From Methanobrevibacter_A sp964431035 (GTDB lineage: Archaea > Methanobacteriota > Methanobacteria > Methanobacteriales > Methanobacteriaceae), in contig CAYSIF010000024.1 of the NCBI GenBank assembly GCA_964431035.1, positions 1 to 23,850 on the forward strand: a stretch of 23,850 nucleotides of DNA, in the 5' to 3' direction. Of the stretch, positions 1 to 7,212 are shown in pieces. How positions within the stretch are numbered: the first letter of the stretch is position 1; the number at the start of each line of letters is the position of its first letter. Below the pieces are notes generated by a model, which had not been told where the DNA came from, did not search any database, and worked only from the letters and a program-made list of their open reading frames with translations. A program made the translations under genes and the position numbers.

Positions 1-120
1 TCAAAAAAGCACAAACAACACTCAAAAAATACTTAAATATCTAGACCCCTAATATTTTTTATTACTTATTTTTATTTTTTTAATAATTTTATGATTTTGC
101 GGACAAGAAATTTTGGCCTG

Positions 121-141
121 AAAAATGAGGTGTTTTCCTCA
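121..141 (-). terminator. Possible hairpin terminator after cas1
   Basis: On the minus strand TGAGG, a 6-base loop and CCTCA form a 5-bp stem that overlaps the cas1 stop codon. Five T residues follow directly. The stem is short, so this is a weak call; archaeal termination can also rely on T-tracts alone. Confidence 0.33.
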
Positions 142-1136
142 CCATCTTAAATAGAATTCTGGAAATTTTGTATCATTGAGTATTGTATTTTTAAGATTTT
201 CTGTTTGTTTGTCTATTATTTGTTTGTATGTTGTGGATTCATTGTTATATGTTAATTGTGAGTATATTTTATCTAGTATTTTGCTTGCTATTATTTTTCT
301 TTTTTCTAGTTTTAGTGAGTTGTTTCTTTTATCTAAGTCGTCTGGTATTAATTGATTTTTGTTTATTAGTGATATTACTATTTTGTCTACTATTTGTTGT
401 CTGAATGGTTCTATTAGGTCGTATGTTAGGCTTGTTCTTTTGTTTTGGTCGAAGTGTAGGAATCCGCAGTATGGATCTAGTCCTGATAGTAGTATTGATT
501 TTGTTATTTCTGTTGATAGTATTGCGTATCCGTAGTTTAGCATTGAGTTTAGTAGGTCTGTTGGTTTTTTTGTTCTTTTTTGGAAGTTTGTTTCTTTTGG
601 TATTAGTTTTTTATTGCTTTCCAGTATTCTATGGATGCTTTTCCTTCTATTCCCATGATTTTTAGTTTTGTTTCGTTTGTGTTTTGTTTTGTTGGTTTTA
701 TTTTTTCTATTTCTTTTATGTTTTCTTGGATGTTTTTTATTGATTTTTCTGGTGTTTTTAGTTTTTTGTTTTTGTTTAGTGTTCTTAATGTTGATTTTTG
801 GTTTTTCATTTTTGATGTTATTAGTGTTTTTGATATTTCTATTCCTTTTTTGTTTTCGCTTAGTTGGTATTGTTTTTTTCTTAGTGTTATGTTGTCTTGG
901 TTTGGTGATTCTAGTATGTATTTTAGGTGTCCGAAGTAGTCGAATGATAGTAGTTTGATGTTGTTTTCGCTTATTAGGTTTAGTGCGTCGAATGTGATGT
1001 ATCCTTTTCCTATTATTGTTATGTTTGTTATTTTTGAGGCTTTTATTGAGTCTAGTGTTTGGTCTTTTTCTTTGATTATTATTTGGTTGTCTTTTTTGTG
1101 TATGGATTTTTTGTATCCGTCGATTAGTATGTTCAT
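139..1136 (-). CDS. cas1: CRISPR-associated integrase Cas1, split by a -1 frame change
   Basis: Cas1 is the catalytic subunit of the Cas1-Cas2 spacer integrase. The N-terminal part (1136 to 603, 177 residues) has the beta-sandwich domain and the catalytic Glu164 in GIEGKAS. It ends at a TAA stop. The C-terminal part continues in the -1 frame from 606 to 139: LIPKETNFQKRTKKP leads into MLNYGYAIL, then the catalytic His in CGFLHFD and the acidic residue in YDLIEPFR. Rejoining in the -1 frame gives 332 residues, the normal Cas1 length, with all three metal ligands. Neither half alone could be active. The shift falls on A_AAA_AAC just before the stop, so either a one-base loss in an A-run or -1 recoding is possible. 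The start lies 3 bases after the cas2 stop, so the two genes are probably cotranscribed. No clear Shine-Dalgarno site is visible. Confidence 0.88.
603..612 (-). other. A_AAA_AAC slippery heptamer followed by TAA in cas1
   Basis: In the zero frame the codons are ATA AAA AAC TAA. This fits the X_XXY_YYZ rule for -1 slippage exactly. Moving back one base gives CTA ATA CCA, which enters the conserved C-terminal half of Cas1. No strong stem-loop is evident downstream, where the sequence is A-rich and looks unstructured. The heptamer is seen directly; its use in recoding is inference. Confidence 0.5.
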
Positions 1137-1139
1137 TTT

Positions 1140-1412
1140 TTAGTATATCTTGTATAAGTCTTCTTTGAATTTTATGTTTCCGTATGTTTCTTTTTTATTG
1201 TAGCAGGTTTTGCATATTGGTAGTATTATTAGTGTGTCTTTTGGTTTTATGTTTTCTTGTATTTTTGTTTTGATTTCTGTTAGTTCTTGTTGTTCTATGT
1301 TTCCTGTGTATGTGTGGTTTTGTATTTTTCTAAGGCCTGTGTGTTTTAGTATGTTTTCTATTTTTTCTTGGTTTGTTTTGAATTTTATGTCGAAACTTAT
1401 GAATATATTCAT
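1140..1412 (-). CDS. cas2: CRISPR-associated protein Cas2
   Basis: Cas2 is the small ferredoxin-fold subunit that bridges Cas1 dimers in the spacer-integration complex. The 90-residue length is typical. The first strand ISFDIK carries the usual acidic residue. The middle RKIQNHTYTGNIEQQEL matches the family block usually written RVQ-S-F-G-L. The end LIILPICKTCYNKKETYG matches the common I-P-L-C-x-x-C ending with a final Gly. It precedes cas1 in transcription order, the reverse of the more common cas1-cas2 order. No effector genes are visible nearby, so the subtype cannot be assigned. No good Shine-Dalgarno site precedes the ATG. Confidence 0.88.
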   Translation of the reverse strand: MNIFISFDIKFKTNQEKIENILKHTGLRKIQNHTYTGNIEQQELTEIKTKIQENIKPKDTLIILPICKTCYNKKETYGNIKFKEDLYKIY

Positions 1413-1539
1413 GGTAATGTATATGTTGTTATTTTTTTATTAATTTTTTTGTGGCGAGTGATGTATTTTTATTTTTTTAATTGTTTATTGTGGTGTTTTT
1501 TGGTGTTTGTATTTTTTGTTTTTGTGGTGTTTTGTATTT

Positions 1540-1557
1540 AAAAAAAGAAAAAGGAAG
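1540..1557 (-). terminator. T-rich tract after adhesin 1
   Basis: About 40 bases past the adhesin stop the minus strand reads CCTTCCTTTTTCTTTTTTTAAA. Oligo-T tracts of this kind end transcription in archaea. No hairpin is seen. Confidence 0.4.
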
Positions 1558-1597
1558 GTGGTTTTTTTGGTGGAATTTTTATTATTATAATTTATTT

Positions 1598-3826
1598 TTA
1601 TGCGTTGTATGCTACACCGTTGATGTATAGTGTGTATCCATTGGTGTTTATTGTTCCTTTGTTTGTTAGGCTTGTGATGTGGCTGTTTCCTGTTAGTGTC
1701 CATGTTGAGCCTTGGTTTATTGTAACTGTTGTTGTTCCATAGGTTGTGGATGGATTTATTGTTCCTGTATATGTGCTTGAGTCTAGTGTTAGGCTTAGTG
1801 TACTTATTTGGTCTATGATTATGTTTCCGTTTAGGTTTTGGTTTGTTGCTGTGAATATGACTTTTCCTCCGTTGGAGCCTGTTGTTCCCCATTGGTCTTG
1901 TCCACTAGCATCTAAGAGTATTCCACTGTCGAAGTTTAGTGTACAGTTGTTTAGGTTTATTATTGATTCTGTGTTTGTTATGTGGAACATTGGTGCTGTG
2001 CTTGCATATGCTGAGTCTGATGCTATTGTTAGTTTACTGTTTGTTGCATTTAGTGTTGCTGTTCCAACATCTGCATCTCCACTCATACTTTGGTATATGA
2101 AGAATCCTCCAAGGTCAACATATTCTCCATTGGATTGTCTGTTTCCTTTTGCATATCCTGTTAGGTCACAGTTTTCTAAGGTTATACTGTTTTTTCCTTC
2201 AATACATCCTATTTGTGATTGGTATGCTGTTCCTGTACAGTTGATTGCTGTTATTGTTCCTGTGGAGTATATTATTGGTGATCCTGCTATGTTGTTTGAG
2301 TTTGTTACTCCTGTGTTTAGTATGGAGTTGGTTGCTGTTACTGTTCCTTCTCCTCTGTCTGTTGCTAGTGCTGCGCAACTTCCTCCTCTTGTGTTTATTG
2401 TTACATTATCTGCGATTATTATTCCGCCATATGTTGCGTCTAGTCCACGGGATTTGTCTTTGTATGTGTCTATTATTACATTTTGTACATATGCTGTTGC
2501 TCCATTTGCATTAGTCGCACTGTTTGTTACGAATATTGCATTTGCTCCTGTTGCTGTTGTTATGATTGTTGTGTCTGATAGGTTTAGTGTACTTCCTGCA
2601 AGTACGAGTATTCCTGCATTGGTTCCGTAGAAGTCTGATGATTCTTGTTTGCTGCTTGATACGTCACCTGTTTTTGCTATTGTTGCATCTTTTAGTGTGA
2701 GGTTTCCTCCGTTTGCTACTATTACTGCGTTGGTGTCTGATGATGCTGTTGAGTATACTATTTTTTTGGTTCCGTCTCCTGATAGTGTTATTGTGTCTCC
2801 GTTTACTACTAGGTTGTCACTGGTTGTGTTAGTGCTTGGTACTTCTGGTGTTGTGTTGTTTGTATCATCTTGTGGTGGGTTTGTATTGTTTCCTGGCATG
2901 TCTGGTGGTACTGTACCGTTTCCAGGTTGAGTACCATTAGGTATTTCAGGAGGCATTGTACCATTACCTGGTTGTGTGCCATTAGGTATTTCAGGAGGCA
3001 TTGTACCATTTCCAGGTTGAGTACCATTAGGTATTTCTGGTGGGTGTGTATCATTATTGGTGTTTTCTATTATTGTTATTGTTGTTGCTGCATATGATCC
3101 TGCGTATTGGTCTTCACCTGCGTATCTTCCTGTTACTGTGTAGTCTCCTTTTGCTAGGTTTATTTGTAGTGTTGCTACTCCTGTGTAGTCTGTGGTACTG
3201 TCGTATACTTTACTTGCTCCGGAGGATACTCTTGTAAGGTTTAGGCTTATGTGTCTTCCTGCTATTGGTATTCCGTTTGATGTTGTTAGTGTGATGTTGA
3301 ATGTTTTTCCTGCATTTACTACTTCTACAAATGGGTTTGCACTTAGTATTGTTGGTGTTTCTCCTGCTTTGGTTACTATTATATTGTTTGTTGTGGTTGC
3401 ATAGTTGTAGTTGAATTCATTTACTGGAGTGTATGTTGCTTGTGCTGTGTATACTCCCGGTGCTAGGTTGATTGGTAATATTCCAACTCCTAAGTAGTCT
3501 GTTACTACATCATAGTTTTTTGATGCTCCGCTTGTTGTACGGGTTAGGTTTATATTTAAGTGTTGTCCCATTATTCCATTACCGTCACTGTCTGTGAAGG
3601 TTACTTTATAACTGTCGCTTGATCCATAAACTTTTGTTAAGTTTGTTCCGGTTAATTGTGTATTTCCACTTGTTGCTGATAATGTGTTTGTACTTAATAT
3701 ATTTGGAGAGTCTGCATTGTCATTTTGTGCTGTTAATAACATTGTATCTTCTGCAAATACATTTGGTAAAATCATTAGTGTTAGTAGAAATACTAATAAT
3801 ATTGTTGTAAAAAATTTTTTTGACAT
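1598..3826 (-). CDS. Secreted adhesin-like protein 1 (Ig-like domains plus beta-helix)
   Basis: This 742-residue protein is predicted to act at the cell surface. Residues 1-25 are a signal peptide (MSKKFF, a hydrophobic core, then VFAED). Two related Ig-like domains lie near 60-153 and 158-253, each with a TSGASK-Y-D motif and a T-DY-G motif. Residues 261-332 are a Pro/Asn/Gly/Thr linker with three 15-residue units. Residues 336-742 have repeated short strands rich in N, T, S and G (for example NGGNLTL and GTITAINC), as in right-handed beta-helix proteins. The end, NGYTLYINGVAYNA, has no membrane anchor, so surface attachment is unclear. A similar NGGxLTL beta-helix is familiar from many bacterial secreted proteins, suggesting domain exchange. 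An AAAGGA site precedes the ATG. The ligand is unknown. Confidence 0.8.
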   Translation of the reverse strand: MSKKFFTTILLVFLLTLMILPNVFAEDTMLLTAQNDNADSPNILSTNTLSATSGNTQLTGTNLTKVYGSSDSYKVTFTDSDGNGIMGQHLNINLTRTTSGASKNYDVVTDYLGVGILPINLAPGVYTAQATYTPVNEFNYNYATTTNNIIVTKAGETPTILSANPFVEVVNAGKTFNITLTTSNGIPIAGRHISLNLTRVSSGASKVYDSTTDYTGVATLQINLAKGDYTVTGRYAGEDQYAGSYAATTITIIENTNNDTHPPEIPNGTQPGNGTMPPEIPNGTQPGNGTMPPEIPNGTQPGNGTVPPDMPGNNTNPPQDDTNNTTPEVPSTNTTSDNLVVNGDTITLSGDGTKKIVYSTASSDTNAVIVANGGNLTLKDATIAKTGDVSSSKQESSDFYGTNAGILVLAGSTLNLSDTTIITTATGANAIFVTNSATNANGATAYVQNVIIDTYKDKSRGLDATYGGIIIADNVTINTRGGSCAALATDRGEGTVTATNSILNTGVTNSNNIAGSPIIYSTGTITAINCTGTAYQSQIGCIEGKNSITLENCDLTGYAKGNRQSNGEYVDLGGFFIYQSMSGDADVGTATLNATNSKLTIASDSAYASTAPMFHITNTESIINLNNCTLNFDSGILLDASGQDQWGTTGSNGGKVIFTATNQNLNGNIIIDQISTLSLTLDSSTYTGTINPSTTYGTTTVTINQGSTWTLTGNSHITSLTNKGTINTNGYTLYINGVAYNA
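1869..2421 (-). repeat. 553-bp identical tract shared with adhesin 2 (copy A)
   Basis: By direct line-by-line comparison this stretch matches 4314-4866 without a visible difference, at an offset of 2445. It includes synonymous positions. Mismatches bound it at 1868/4313 and 2422/4867. A further 48 bases (2427-2474) also match. The surrounding coding sequence is clearly diverged. The pattern suggests recent gene conversion or recombination between the two beta-helix regions. Confidence 0.85.
2909..3043 (-). repeat. Three 45-bp tandem repeats encoding PPEIPNGTQPGNGTM
   Basis: Three consecutive 15-residue units cover residues 262-306 of adhesin 1. Each holds two Asn-Gly-Thr sequons. The last unit ends in Val instead of Met. 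They form an extended Pro-rich linker between the Ig-like and beta-helix regions. Confidence 0.9.
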
Positions 3827-3928
3827 AATTCGTATTTTCCTTTATTTAGTTTAATTTTTTTAATTAGTTTAATTTTTATTTAAAAAATGGTTTTATTTAA
3901 AACTAATTTATTATAATTATGTTTTTTA

Positions 3929-3941
3929 AGTATATATACTG
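3929..3941 (-). promoter_or_regulatory. TATA box for adhesin 1
   Basis: The minus strand reads AGTATATATACTT about 105 bases before the ATG, a good archaeal TATA-like element. It implies a leader of roughly 80 bases. Confidence 0.45.
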
Positions 3942-4002
3942 TTTTTTATAGTTTATTTTTATTAAAAAAAGGCAATATTGTTTGATATTATTATAAAAAT
4001 TT

Positions 4003-4020
4003 TAAAAAAAAAGAAAAAAA
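4003..4020 (-). terminator. T-rich tract after adhesin 2
   Basis: Starting about 20 bases past the stop, the minus strand has a run of T interrupted by a single C. This is a likely archaeal oligo-T terminator between the two tandem adhesin genes. Confidence 0.45.
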
Positions 4021-4042
4021 TGGGTAGGGAAAAATATGATTT

Positions 4043-6406
4043 TTATGCAGTGTATGCTACACCGTTAACGTATAATGTGTATCCATGGGTGTTTATTGTT
4101 CCGCTACCGTTTAAACTTGTTATGTAACTGTTTCCAGTTAATGTCCATGTGGAACCTTCTTCTATTGTGACTGTTGTTGTTCCGTAGGTTCCTGTTGGGT
4201 TTATTGCACCAGTTAGTGTGCTTGATTTTAGGGTTAAATCTAGTGTACTTATACTGTCTATTTCAATGTTTCCAGTTAATATTTGGTTTGTTGCTGTGAA
4301 GGTTACTTCTCCACCGTTGGAGCCTGTTGTTCCCCATTGGTCTTGTCCACTAGCATCTAAGAGTATTCCACTGTCGAAGTTTAGTGTACAGTTGTTTAGG
4401 TTTATTATTGATTCTGTGTTTGTTATGTGGAACATTGGTGCTGTGCTTGCATATGCTGAGTCTGATGCTATTGTTAGTTTACTGTTTGTTGCATTTAGTG
4501 TTGCTGTTCCAACATCTGCATCTCCACTCATACTTTGGTATATGAAGAATCCTCCAAGGTCAACATATTCTCCATTGGATTGTCTGTTTCCTTTTGCATA
4601 TCCTGTTAGGTCACAGTTTTCTAAGGTTATACTGTTTTTTCCTTCAATACATCCTATTTGTGATTGGTATGCTGTTCCTGTACAGTTGATTGCTGTTATT
4701 GTTCCTGTGGAGTATATTATTGGTGATCCTGCTATGTTGTTTGAGTTTGTTACTCCTGTGTTTAGTATGGAGTTGGTTGCTGTTACTGTTCCTTCTCCTC
4801 TGTCTGTTGCTAGTGCTGCGCAACTTCCTCCTCTTGTGTTTATTGTTACATTATCTGCGATTATTACTCCACCATATGTTGCGTCTAGTCCACGGGATTT
4901 GTCTTTGTATGTGTCTATTGCAACATTGGATACGTATGCTGTTGCTCCGTTACTGTTGGAGTTTAGGTTGGTTGAGAATATTGCGTTTGCTCCTGTAGCA
5001 TTTGTTATTATGTTGGTGTTTGTTATGTTTATTACACTGTTTGCTAGTACTAGTACTCCTGCATTGGTTCCGTAGAATTCTGAGTCTTCAGAGTTAGAGT
5101 TTGATAGGTCTCCTGTTTTTGTTATTGTTGCATAGTTTAGGTTTAAGTTTCCTCCGTTTGCAACTATTACTGCGTTTTCGTCTGAAGATGTTGATAAGTA
5201 TTCTAATCTGTTAGATTCATCACCAGATAGGTTTTCTGTTGTTCCGTTTACAATTAATCTTCCACCTGTTGTGGTGTTTGTTGATGGTACATCTGGTGTG
5301 GTTGAGTTAGTATTTCCACCTGGCATATCAGGAGGTGCAGTACCATTACCCGGAGCTGTACCATTAGGCATATCAGGAGGTGCAGTACCATTACCCGGAG
5401 CTGTACCATTAGGCATATCAGGAGGTGCAGTACCATTACCAGGTTGTGTACCATTTGGTATTTCTGGAGGGTTTGTACTATTATCGTTTGTATTTTCAAC
5501 GATTGTTATTGTTGTTGCTGCATATGATCCTGCGTATTGGTCTTCTCCAGCATAGGTTCCAGTTACTGTGTAGTCTCCTTTTGCAAGGTTTATTGCTAAG
5601 GATGCTACACCCAGGTAATCTGTTGTACTGTCATATACTTTACTTGCACCTGAGGATACTCTTGTAAGGTTTAAGCTTATATGACGACCTGCTATAGGTG
5701 TTCCGTCAGATGTTGTTAGTGTAATATTGAAGCTTTTACCTGCATTTACTACTTCTACAAATGGGTTTGCTGTTAATACAGTTCCTGTTTTTCCAAGTTC
5801 AGTTACTGTGATTGTGTTGAATGTGCTTGCATTTGTGTAGTTAAATCCTTCAACTGGTGTGTAGGTGGTGTATGCAGCATATGTTCCTGGAGCCAGATTT
5901 ATTGGTAGTGATGCAATCCCAGCATAGTCTGTTACTACATCATAGTTTTTAGATGCTCCGCTTGTTGTACGGGTTAAATTTACTGTTAAATGTTGTCCTA
6001 TTATCACATTACCTTCATTATCTGTGAAAGTTATTGTGAAGTTTTCGTCTGTTCCATAAACTTTTGTTAAGTTTATTCCAGTTAATATTGTGTTTTCAGT
6101 TACATCTGTTGATGGTGTGTCTGGTACTGTGCCGTTTGGCATATCAGGTGGTGTACCATTACCTGGAGCTGTACCATTTGGCATATCTGGTGGGACAGTT
6201 CCATTACCTGGGAAATCTGGCATTGTGCCGTTTGGCATATCAGGTGGTGTACCATTTCCAGGTTGTTCACCATCAGGTAAAGCTGGTGGTTGGTTACCCT
6301 CATCAGTTGCAGTTGATAAGACTGTATCTTCTGCAAATGCATTTGGTAAAACCATTAATGTAACTAAAAATACTAAAAGTATAGTTACAAAAATTTTTTT
6401 TGACAT
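4043..6406 (-). CDS. Secreted adhesin-like protein 2 (paralogue of adhesin 1)
   Basis: This 787-residue paralogue has the same order of parts. It starts with a signal peptide (1-25, ending NAFAED). An extra Pro-rich NGT segment follows at about 40-98 and is absent from adhesin 1. Ig-like domains lie near 107-202 and 207-303. A second NGT linker at 313-370 holds three 15-residue units. The beta-helix runs from about 385 to 787 and ends YVNGVAYTA. Much of the beta-helix is identical to adhesin 1 at DNA level. No C-terminal anchor or sorting motif is seen. An AGGATG site lies 10 bases before the ATG. The family is known for adhesion or surface display in gut methanogens; that this copy binds other cells or host glycans is inference. 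Confidence 0.8.
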   Translation of the reverse strand: MSKKIFVTILLVFLVTLMVLPNAFAEDTVLSTATDEGNQPPALPDGEQPGNGTPPDMPNGTMPDFPGNGTVPPDMPNGTAPGNGTPPDMPNGTVPDTPSTDVTENTILTGINLTKVYGTDENFTITFTDNEGNVIIGQHLTVNLTRTTSGASKNYDVVTDYAGIASLPINLAPGTYAAYTTYTPVEGFNYTNASTFNTITVTELGKTGTVLTANPFVEVVNAGKSFNITLTTSDGTPIAGRHISLNLTRVSSGASKVYDSTTDYLGVASLAINLAKGDYTVTGTYAGEDQYAGSYAATTITIVENTNDNSTNPPEIPNGTQPGNGTAPPDMPNGTAPGNGTAPPDMPNGTAPGNGTAPPDMPGGNTNSTTPDVPSTNTTTGGRLIVNGTTENLSGDESNRLEYLSTSSDENAVIVANGGNLNLNYATITKTGDLSNSNSEDSEFYGTNAGVLVLANSVINITNTNIITNATGANAIFSTNLNSNSNGATAYVSNVAIDTYKDKSRGLDATYGGVIIADNVTINTRGGSCAALATDRGEGTVTATNSILNTGVTNSNNIAGSPIIYSTGTITAINCTGTAYQSQIGCIEGKNSITLENCDLTGYAKGNRQSNGEYVDLGGFFIYQSMSGDADVGTATLNATNSKLTIASDSAYASTAPMFHITNTESIINLNNCTLNFDSGILLDASGQDQWGTTGSNGGEVTFTATNQILTGNIEIDSISTLDLTLKSSTLTGAINPTGTYGTTTVTIEEGSTWTLTGNSYITSLNGSGTINTHGYTLYVNGVAYTA
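4314..4866 (-). repeat. 553-bp identical tract shared with adhesin 1 (copy B)
   Basis: This is the partner of 1869-2421. Flanking residues differ between the proteins (GGEVTF here, GGKVIF in adhesin 1), while the residues encoded inside the tract are the same. Confidence 0.85.
5336..5470 (-). repeat. Three 45-bp tandem repeats encoding PPDMPNGTAPGNGTA-type units
   Basis: These encode residues 313-357. The two downstream units look identical at DNA level, suggesting recent duplication. The first translated unit keeps the EIPNGTQ form found in adhesin 1. Confidence 0.88.
6113..6289 (-). repeat. N-terminal Pro/NGT repeat segment specific to adhesin 2
   Basis: Residues 40-98 contain irregular PPDMPNGT and PGNGT units just after the signal peptide. 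Adhesin 1 has no counterpart here, so this is a gain or loss of repeat units between the paralogues. Confidence 0.75.
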
Positions 6407-6482
6407 AAAAAATTACATCCTATTAAAAATAATTTAAATTCATTTAATTAAGTTAATTCATTAAAAAATGGTATAATTAAAC

Positions 6483-6491
6483 AAATATAAG
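6483..6491 (-). promoter_or_regulatory. Possible TATA box for adhesin 2
   Basis: The minus strand reads CTTATATTT about 80 bases before the ATG. It is a moderate match to an archaeal TATA box. Confidence 0.35.
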
Positions 6492-6539
6492 TACTAATAA
6501 CTCGTTTTTAATATTTAAATGTTTATGAAAATAGAACCA

Positions 6540-6547
6540 TTTATATA
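6540..6547 (+). promoter_or_regulatory. TATA box for the 6608 gene
   Basis: TTTATATA is preceded by the purine-containing AGAACCA, which could serve as a BRE. It lies 60 bases before the ATG. A GAGGA Shine-Dalgarno site at 6596-6600 sits 7 bases before the start. Confidence 0.55.
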
Positions 6548-6607
6548 CTTGTAACAACTAAAATAATTAAAAATTTATATTAATTAATATAAAAAGAGGA
6601 ATTATTA

Positions 6608-6934
6608 ATGCGAAAAGCTAGTTTAATAGTCTTAATACTAGTCGCCATTATTCTATGCATAGGTATTGCTTATGCAACATTCAGTATAGATTTCACCACA
6701 GATACTAATGAAACCATTAATAATACCGCTAACAATACCACCAGTATAGATAATAGTACAAGTACCAATACTCATTCAAGTTCAAATGAAAATTCTGGAG
6801 CTTGGGAAGAGTATATTTCAAAAACTGATGATGGTAATGGAGTAATCGTTTATCATGATGGTAATGGAAATAAATATTACTATGATGATGAAGGTGTACA
6901 TACTGCATCAGAAGATACAGAATGGGTATTTTAA
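6608..6934 (+). CDS. Small exported Asn/Thr/Ser-rich protein
   Basis: I do not recognise the family. The 108-residue product begins MRKAS, then a hydrophobic stretch at about 5-24 that is either a signal peptide or an N-terminal membrane anchor. Residues 30-62 are very rich in N, T and S, with several N-x-S/T sequons such as NNT and DNST. The last 45 residues are acidic and Tyr/Gly-rich, with HDGNGNKYYYDDEG. This looks like a glycosylated spacer carrying a small extracellular domain. It has its own TATA box and GAGGA site and diverges from adhesin 2. Confidence 0.75.
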   Translation: MRKASLIVLILVAIILCIGIAYATFSIDFTTDTNETINNTANNTTSIDNSTSTNTHSSSNENSGAWEEYISKTDDGNGVIVYHDGNGNKYYYDDEGVHTASEDTEWVF

Positions 6935-6951
6935 AATTATTTAAAACCCTA

Positions 6952-6973
6952 TTTTTTCTTTTTTTATTTTTTT
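6952..6973 (+). terminator. T-rich terminator tract after the 6608 gene
   Basis: Several T runs broken by single C or A bases begin 17 bases after the stop, as expected for archaeal termination. Confidence 0.5.
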
Positions 6974-6984
6974 ATGAAGATTTA

Positions 6985-6998
6985 GAAATACTTATATA
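6985..6998 (+). promoter_or_regulatory. Orphan promoter-like element GAAATA-CTTATATA
   Basis: A BRE-like GAAATA is followed directly by CTTATATA in the gap between the 6608 gene and the convergent YhgE gene. No open reading frame follows. A short hairpin lies downstream at 7036-7053 (GTTTTTA, ACAC, TAAAAAC). It could drive a small RNA or be chance in A+T-rich DNA. Confidence 0.3.
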
Positions 6999-7194
6999 AT
7001 ATTTAGATTTAGGACATATTACTAATTAGGATTAAGTTTTTAACACTAAAAACCTAACAAAAACATTATGTGAATTTATAAATAATATTTTTTTTTAGAA
7101 AGGTTGTGACTAAAGATTTTATTTAGAATAAAAATAAAAACCTATTAATTTTCTTTAATATGATTTTAAATAAAAAAAAGATAAATAAAATGAG

Positions 7195-7205
7195 TTAAAA
7201 AAAAG
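7195..7205 (-). terminator. T-tract after the YhgE/Pip gene
   Basis: The minus strand reads GTTGAC followed by eight T residues within 20 bases of the stop codon. Confidence 0.4.
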
Positions 7206-7212
7206 TCAACTT

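Noticed and set aside
1..138. CRISPR leader or repeat beside cas1
   Set aside because: The stretch is A+T-rich with a small hairpin at its right end, but no repeated unit is visible, so no array can be claimed.
100..145. GC-richer patch that might be a tRNA or small RNA
   Set aside because: No cloverleaf or T-loop sequence could be formed; only a short terminator-like hairpin is present.
1746..2630. Long plus-strand frame opposite adhesin 1, with a near copy at 4218-5075
   Set aside because: Its apparent duplication is explained by the shared 553-bp tract of the adhesins. The protein is antisense shadow.
2909..3043. Regular 45-bp repeats that might suggest a CRISPR array
   Set aside because: They are contiguous with no spacers and encode in-frame Pro/NGT units of a secreted protein.
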